Part shown: positions 5,921 through 8,090 of the stretch, piece by piece
How the letters are laid out: every line of letters begins with the position of its first letter
Position numbering within the stretch: the stretch's first letter is position 1
Position numbers and translations under genes: made by a program
Notes under the pieces: model-generated
Told to the model about the DNA's origin: nothing
Database searches by the model: none
What the model saw: only the letters and a program-made list of their open reading frames with translations
DNA from: an uncultured Eubacteriales bacterium
GTDB lineage: Bacteria; Bacillota; Clostridia; Christensenellales; CAG-138
Assembly: GCA_900547135.1 (NCBI GenBank)
Contig: URFJ01000089.1
Location: 1 to 8,090 of the forward strand
DNA: 8,090 nt
Direction of reading: 5' to 3'

Positions 5921-7339
5921 ATGAGAAAGATACGTGCAGTTTGCGCCATGCTATGCATTTTCTTCGTTTCAGGGATAATAGGATGTGGTAGAAGCGCTGA
6001 GGAAGTCCCGCCGCTTCAGGAAACAGGATTTGAGCTTCCAAAGCCTATTACATCACCGATTGAGTTTGACGCTACCCTTTACTTTGTCGACGAAAATAGC
6101 GGGGATCTGGTAGGAGAGAAACATAGCCTGACCTATGGAAACGGGGTTTCAAAAATTGAATCCGCGTTAATTGGATTGGCTTCGGAGCCTGTAGAAGACG
6201 GAAGAATCACCACTGTCGCCGACGCAATGGAGTTAGATAAGGTTGTTCTTTTAGACGGCGTATGTAACGTGTATTATATTGGAGAATATTCGGTGACGGA
6301 GGAGGAGTGGCTAAAACTGAGAACTGCTGCCGCATCCACAGTGTTTAGCGCCGATTCCCGGATTGAGGCTGTCAACGTATATTTAAATGGTAAGGAACCA
6401 GGTTGTGGGGGCGAAGCACTGGGGGCAATAAGGAACCCTCCTAAGCTGTCTAATATTCTAAAATCGGCTTTTGAATTTCAAAGTAATGCAACATTATATT
6501 ATGCTGACTACTCAAGCGGAGACGCGATGCTTATCGCAAGCAATTACACGCTGGATATTTCAAGAGAAATGAAGGCCGATGACTACGCACGCCTTATAAT
6601 TGATGCCCTTAAATCCGCTCCGAACGGGGATACGGGGCTATACGCTCCTATTCCACAGTCAGTCGCGTTTGAAAAAGCAAGCATTAAAGGCATTGAAGGC
6701 GATGAGTATATAATGGAATTGACTCTGATTAATCAGGGATCAAAAGACATTGACCATGAGATCATATGTTCGGCGCTAACACTTTCAATAATAGGATATA
6801 TCCCCAACATTTCCGGGGTAAAGGTGTACATTAGTGATAACGGCGCTCTAGAGTCCCTGCCTGAAAACGGGAACTATGCAGCCGAAAATTTTGACGGCCT
6901 TATTGGCCATCGCATCCCTTTGGTATATACTGAAGAAAACGCATCAGTGATGCATAGGCATACACGATCCGTTTACTACACGCTTGCCGATGATTATAGG
7001 CACTCGCTTGAACTTCTTATAGGAATTATCTCAATGTCTAATTCTGAATTTGAAAGGTTCAGGCCCTCAGATTTGCGAGCCATATACATCAGCGGAAGCT
7101 GTGCCGTTGTTGATTGGCAGTACGGGTTCAGTGATAAACTGAACTCGATGCTTAACAGCGAATCTGTTGATTCAGAGCGTAAAATACAGCTATTTATCTA
7201 TAGCGTTGTAAATACCCTATGTGAAATACCAGGCGTAAACCGAGTGTGGATGACTGAAGCGGGGGACAGGATGGGCAACATAGGCAATCTGTATCTTGGC
7301 AATGCGTTTATAAAAAACCCGGGATTGGTTTCACAGTAA
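5921..7339 (+). CDS. Second lipoprotein with three GerMN-like repeats
   Basis: Predicted lipoprotein of 472 residues. The basic, hydrophobic leader ends in GIIGC with lipidated Cys22. A Pro-rich linker is followed by three GerMN-like units. Unit 1 (about 50-158) has ATLYFVDENSGDLV and a VNVYLNG end. Unit 2 (about 188-306) has ATLYYADYSSGDAML, LIIDALKSAP and GVKVYISDN. Unit 3 (about 333-462) has IPLVYTEEN, LLIGIISMS, DLRAIYISGSCAVVDW and IYSVVNTLCEIPGVNRVWM. Most GerMN proteins known to me have one or two copies, so three is unusual. The ATG follows the first lipoprotein's stop by two bases and has GAGG 8 bases upstream. It is therefore the fourth gene of the operon. The likely role is structural or regulatory at the cell surface, perhaps binding envelope material or the kinase sensor. 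Assigning unit 1 rests on pattern only, since its middle is divergent. Confidence 0.83.
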   Translation: MRKIRAVCAMLCIFFVSGIIGCGRSAEEVPPLQETGFELPKPITSPIEFDATLYFVDENSGDLVGEKHSLTYGNGVSKIESALIGLASEPVEDGRITTVADAMELDKVVLLDGVCNVYYIGEYSVTEEEWLKLRTAAASTVFSADSRIEAVNVYLNGKEPGCGGEALGAIRNPPKLSNILKSAFEFQSNATLYYADYSSGDAMLIASNYTLDISREMKADDYARLIIDALKSAPNGDTGLYAPIPQSVAFEKASIKGIEGDEYIMELTLINQGSKDIDHEIICSALTLSIIGYIPNISGVKVYISDNGALESLPENGNYAAENFDGLIGHRIPLVYTEENASVMHRHTRSVYYTLADDYRHSLELLIGIISMSNSEFERFRPSDLRAIYISGSCAVVDWQYGFSDKLNSMLNSESVDSERKIQLFIYSVVNTLCEIPGVNRVWMTEAGDRMGNIGNLYLGNAFIKNPGLVSQ

Positions 7340-7345
7340 ATAAGG

Positions 7346-7356
7346 TACAATATAAT
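7346..7356 (+). promoter_or_regulatory. Possible promoter for the metal-binding protein and mnmA
   Basis: Overlapping -10-like boxes TACAAT (7346-7351) and TATAAT (7351-7356) lie in the 65-base gap after the GerMN operon. The best -35 candidate, TTGGTT (7325-7330), is 15 or 20 bases away, so spacing is poor with either box. This is a weak call, but the gap and the change in gene content make an internal promoter reasonable. Confidence 0.3.
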
Positions 7357-7360
7357 TATG

Positions 7361-7378
7361 AAGATCCTGCAGGATTTT
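7361..7378 (+). other. Palindromic hairpin between the operon and the metal-binding gene
   Basis: A perfect 12-bp DNA palindrome, ATCCTGCAGGAT (7364-7375). In RNA it extends to a 7-bp stem, AAGATCC with GGATTTT (one G-U pair), around a TGCA loop. It is followed by AAAATTTTT. It could be a weak terminator for the lipoprotein operon, a 5' leader hairpin of the next transcript, or an operator just after the possible start site. It does not match copper-repressor operators that I know. Confidence 0.4.
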
Positions 7379-7404
7379 AAAATTTTTATAGAGAGGATAG
7401 TAGA

Positions 7405-7605
7405 ATGAAGTACTTAATAAATATTGACGGAATGGGCTGCGGGCACTGTGTAGCACGCGTCACGGCTGCGCTAAATGATGCTGGAGCATCGGTTGAAAGC
7501 GTTAAGATAGGGTCGGCAGTTGCGGATTTTTCGGGAGATGTTGATAGGATAAAAGCTGCGATTGAAGAAATAGGATTCGATATCATATCAATAGAGGCGA
7601 AGTAG
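7405..7605 (+). CDS. Small heavy-metal-associated (HMA) domain protein
   Basis: A single-domain cytosolic protein of 66 residues, the typical size of CopZ-like metallochaperones. The metal site MGCGHC (residues 11-16) keeps the MxCxxC pattern; the usual Thr before the first Cys is replaced by Gly. The sequence follows the HMA beta-alpha-beta-beta-alpha-beta plan: KYLINIDG, CVARVTAALNDAG, SVESVKIG, AVADFSG, VDRIKAAIEEIGFD, IISIEA. It probably binds Cu(I) or another thiophilic metal and passes it to a partner, but no copper ATPase or repressor lies in the window, so the metal is inferred from family only. The start has GAGAGG 8 bases upstream. The stop lies 3 bases before the mnmA start, indicating joint translation. 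Confidence 0.85.
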   Translation: MKYLINIDGMGCGHCVARVTAALNDAGASVESVKIGSAVADFSGDVDRIKAAIEEIGFDIISIEAK

Positions 7606-7608
7606 GTT

Positions 7609-8090
7609 ATGCCTGAAGCTGGGGGAATAAGGGTTGTCCTGGGCATGTCCGGTGGAGTCGATTCATCGGTTGCCGCATTATTGTTAAAGCGTCAAGGATA
7701 CGATGTAATAGGTGTTTTTATGAAAAACTGGGAAGAGAAGGACGACAACGGCGTCTGCACCAGCGAAACGGACTGGGCGGACGTGCGCGGCGTCTGCGAA
7801 AAGATCGACATTCCGTATTACGCCGTCAATTTCGTCAAGGAATATTACGACCGCGTGTTTTCCTATTTCCTCGACGAATACCGGCGCGGGCGCACGCCGA
7901 ACCCCGACGTGCTCTGCAATCGGGAGATCAAATTCAAGGCGTTTCTGGATTTTGCGATGAAGCTCGGCGCGGACAGGCTGGCGACGGGGCATTTCTGCCA
8001 GCTCGGCGACGCGGCGGACGGCAAGAAGCTGCTTCTGCGCGGAGCGGACGGCAACAAAGACCAAAGCTACTTCCTCTATATGCTCGGGCA
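7609..8090 (+). CDS. mnmA: tRNA-specific 2-thiouridylase MnmA, 5' part (runs off the window)
   Basis: MnmA (TrmU) activates U34 of Lys, Glu and Gln tRNAs with ATP and inserts sulfur to make 2-thiouridine. About 160 codons are visible, less than half of the usual ~360. The PP-loop SGGVDSS is at residues 14-20. Conserved GVFMKNWEE, GVCT and GRTPNPDVLC follow. Cys103 in PDVLCN is the first catalytic cysteine, and ATGHF and DQSYFLYML come later. The second catalytic Cys lies outside. The ATG at 7609 has GAGG 11 bases upstream and lies 3 bases after the HMA gene. By hand count, codons up to 7740 have 19 of 44 third positions G or C, whereas after that 95 of 116 do. The abrupt change inside a conserved motif suggests recombination or an assembly join. 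The reading frame is unbroken across it. Confidence 0.93.
   Translation, partial: MPEAGGIRVVLGMSGGVDSSVAALLLKRQGYDVIGVFMKNWEEKDDNGVCTSETDWADVRGVCEKIDIPYYAVNFVKEYYDRVFSYFLDEYRRGRTPNPDVLCNREIKFKAFLDFAMKLGADRLATGHFCQLGDAADGKKLLLRGADGNKDQSYFLYMLG

Noticed and set aside
1..8090. CRISPR array, rRNA genes, replication origin, or intact transposase
   Set aside because: No regularly spaced repeats, rRNA-like sequence, DnaA-box clusters or transposase motifs were seen on either strand.

Overview
The window looks like a chromosomal segment of a Gram-positive, probably spore-forming bacterium of the Firmicutes/Clostridia. Evidence: an OmpR-type response regulator with its histidine kinase, two GerMN (spore-germination-type) lipoproteins, strong purine-rich ribosome sites, extended -10 promoters, and prophage debris of a kind common in clostridia. 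No taxon can be named from the sequence alone. The mid-gene composition break near the right end leaves open that the contig is a metagenomic assembly.

Left part (1-1919). A strong intrinsic terminator (35-70) closes an off-window gene. After an AT-rich spacer comes GC-rich prophage or integrative-element debris. It holds the C-terminal part of a phage-type S-adenosylmethionine synthetase (326-729), joined by an ATGA overlap to a ParB-domain/N6-adenine DNA methyltransferase (726-1616). Both carry several frameshifts, stops and deletions. The methyltransferase is cut just after its SAM-binding FGGSGST motif and fused in frame to the C-terminal tail of a large serine recombinase (1617-1919). 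This is best read as a collapsed mobile element whose interior has been deleted.

Middle (1920-2757). An AT-rich stretch in which the minus strand carries a possible small orphan unit: -10 box with an inverted repeat, AAAGGAG ribosome site, ~74-codon frame, and hairpin with T-run. The rest has no convincing gene. It contains a G9 homopolymer, some inverted repeats, and the extended -10 promoter of the next operon.

Right part (2758-8090). A compact plus-strand operon: response regulator, histidine kinase (TTG start overlapping the regulator), a lipoprotein with one GerMN domain, and a second lipoprotein with three GerMN-like repeats. The order regulator-kinase-GerMN lipoprotein resembles the actinobacterial mtrA-mtrB-lpqB module. 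It suggests an envelope-sensing system in which lipoproteins tune the kinase. A 65-bp gap with a possible promoter and a palindromic hairpin leads to a 66-residue heavy-metal-associated (MxCxxC) protein. Three bases later comes the 5' part of mnmA (tRNA 2-thiouridylase), which runs off the window. Within mnmA, codon third positions jump abruptly from mixed to very GC-rich at about 7740, suggesting intragenic recombination or an assembly chimera.
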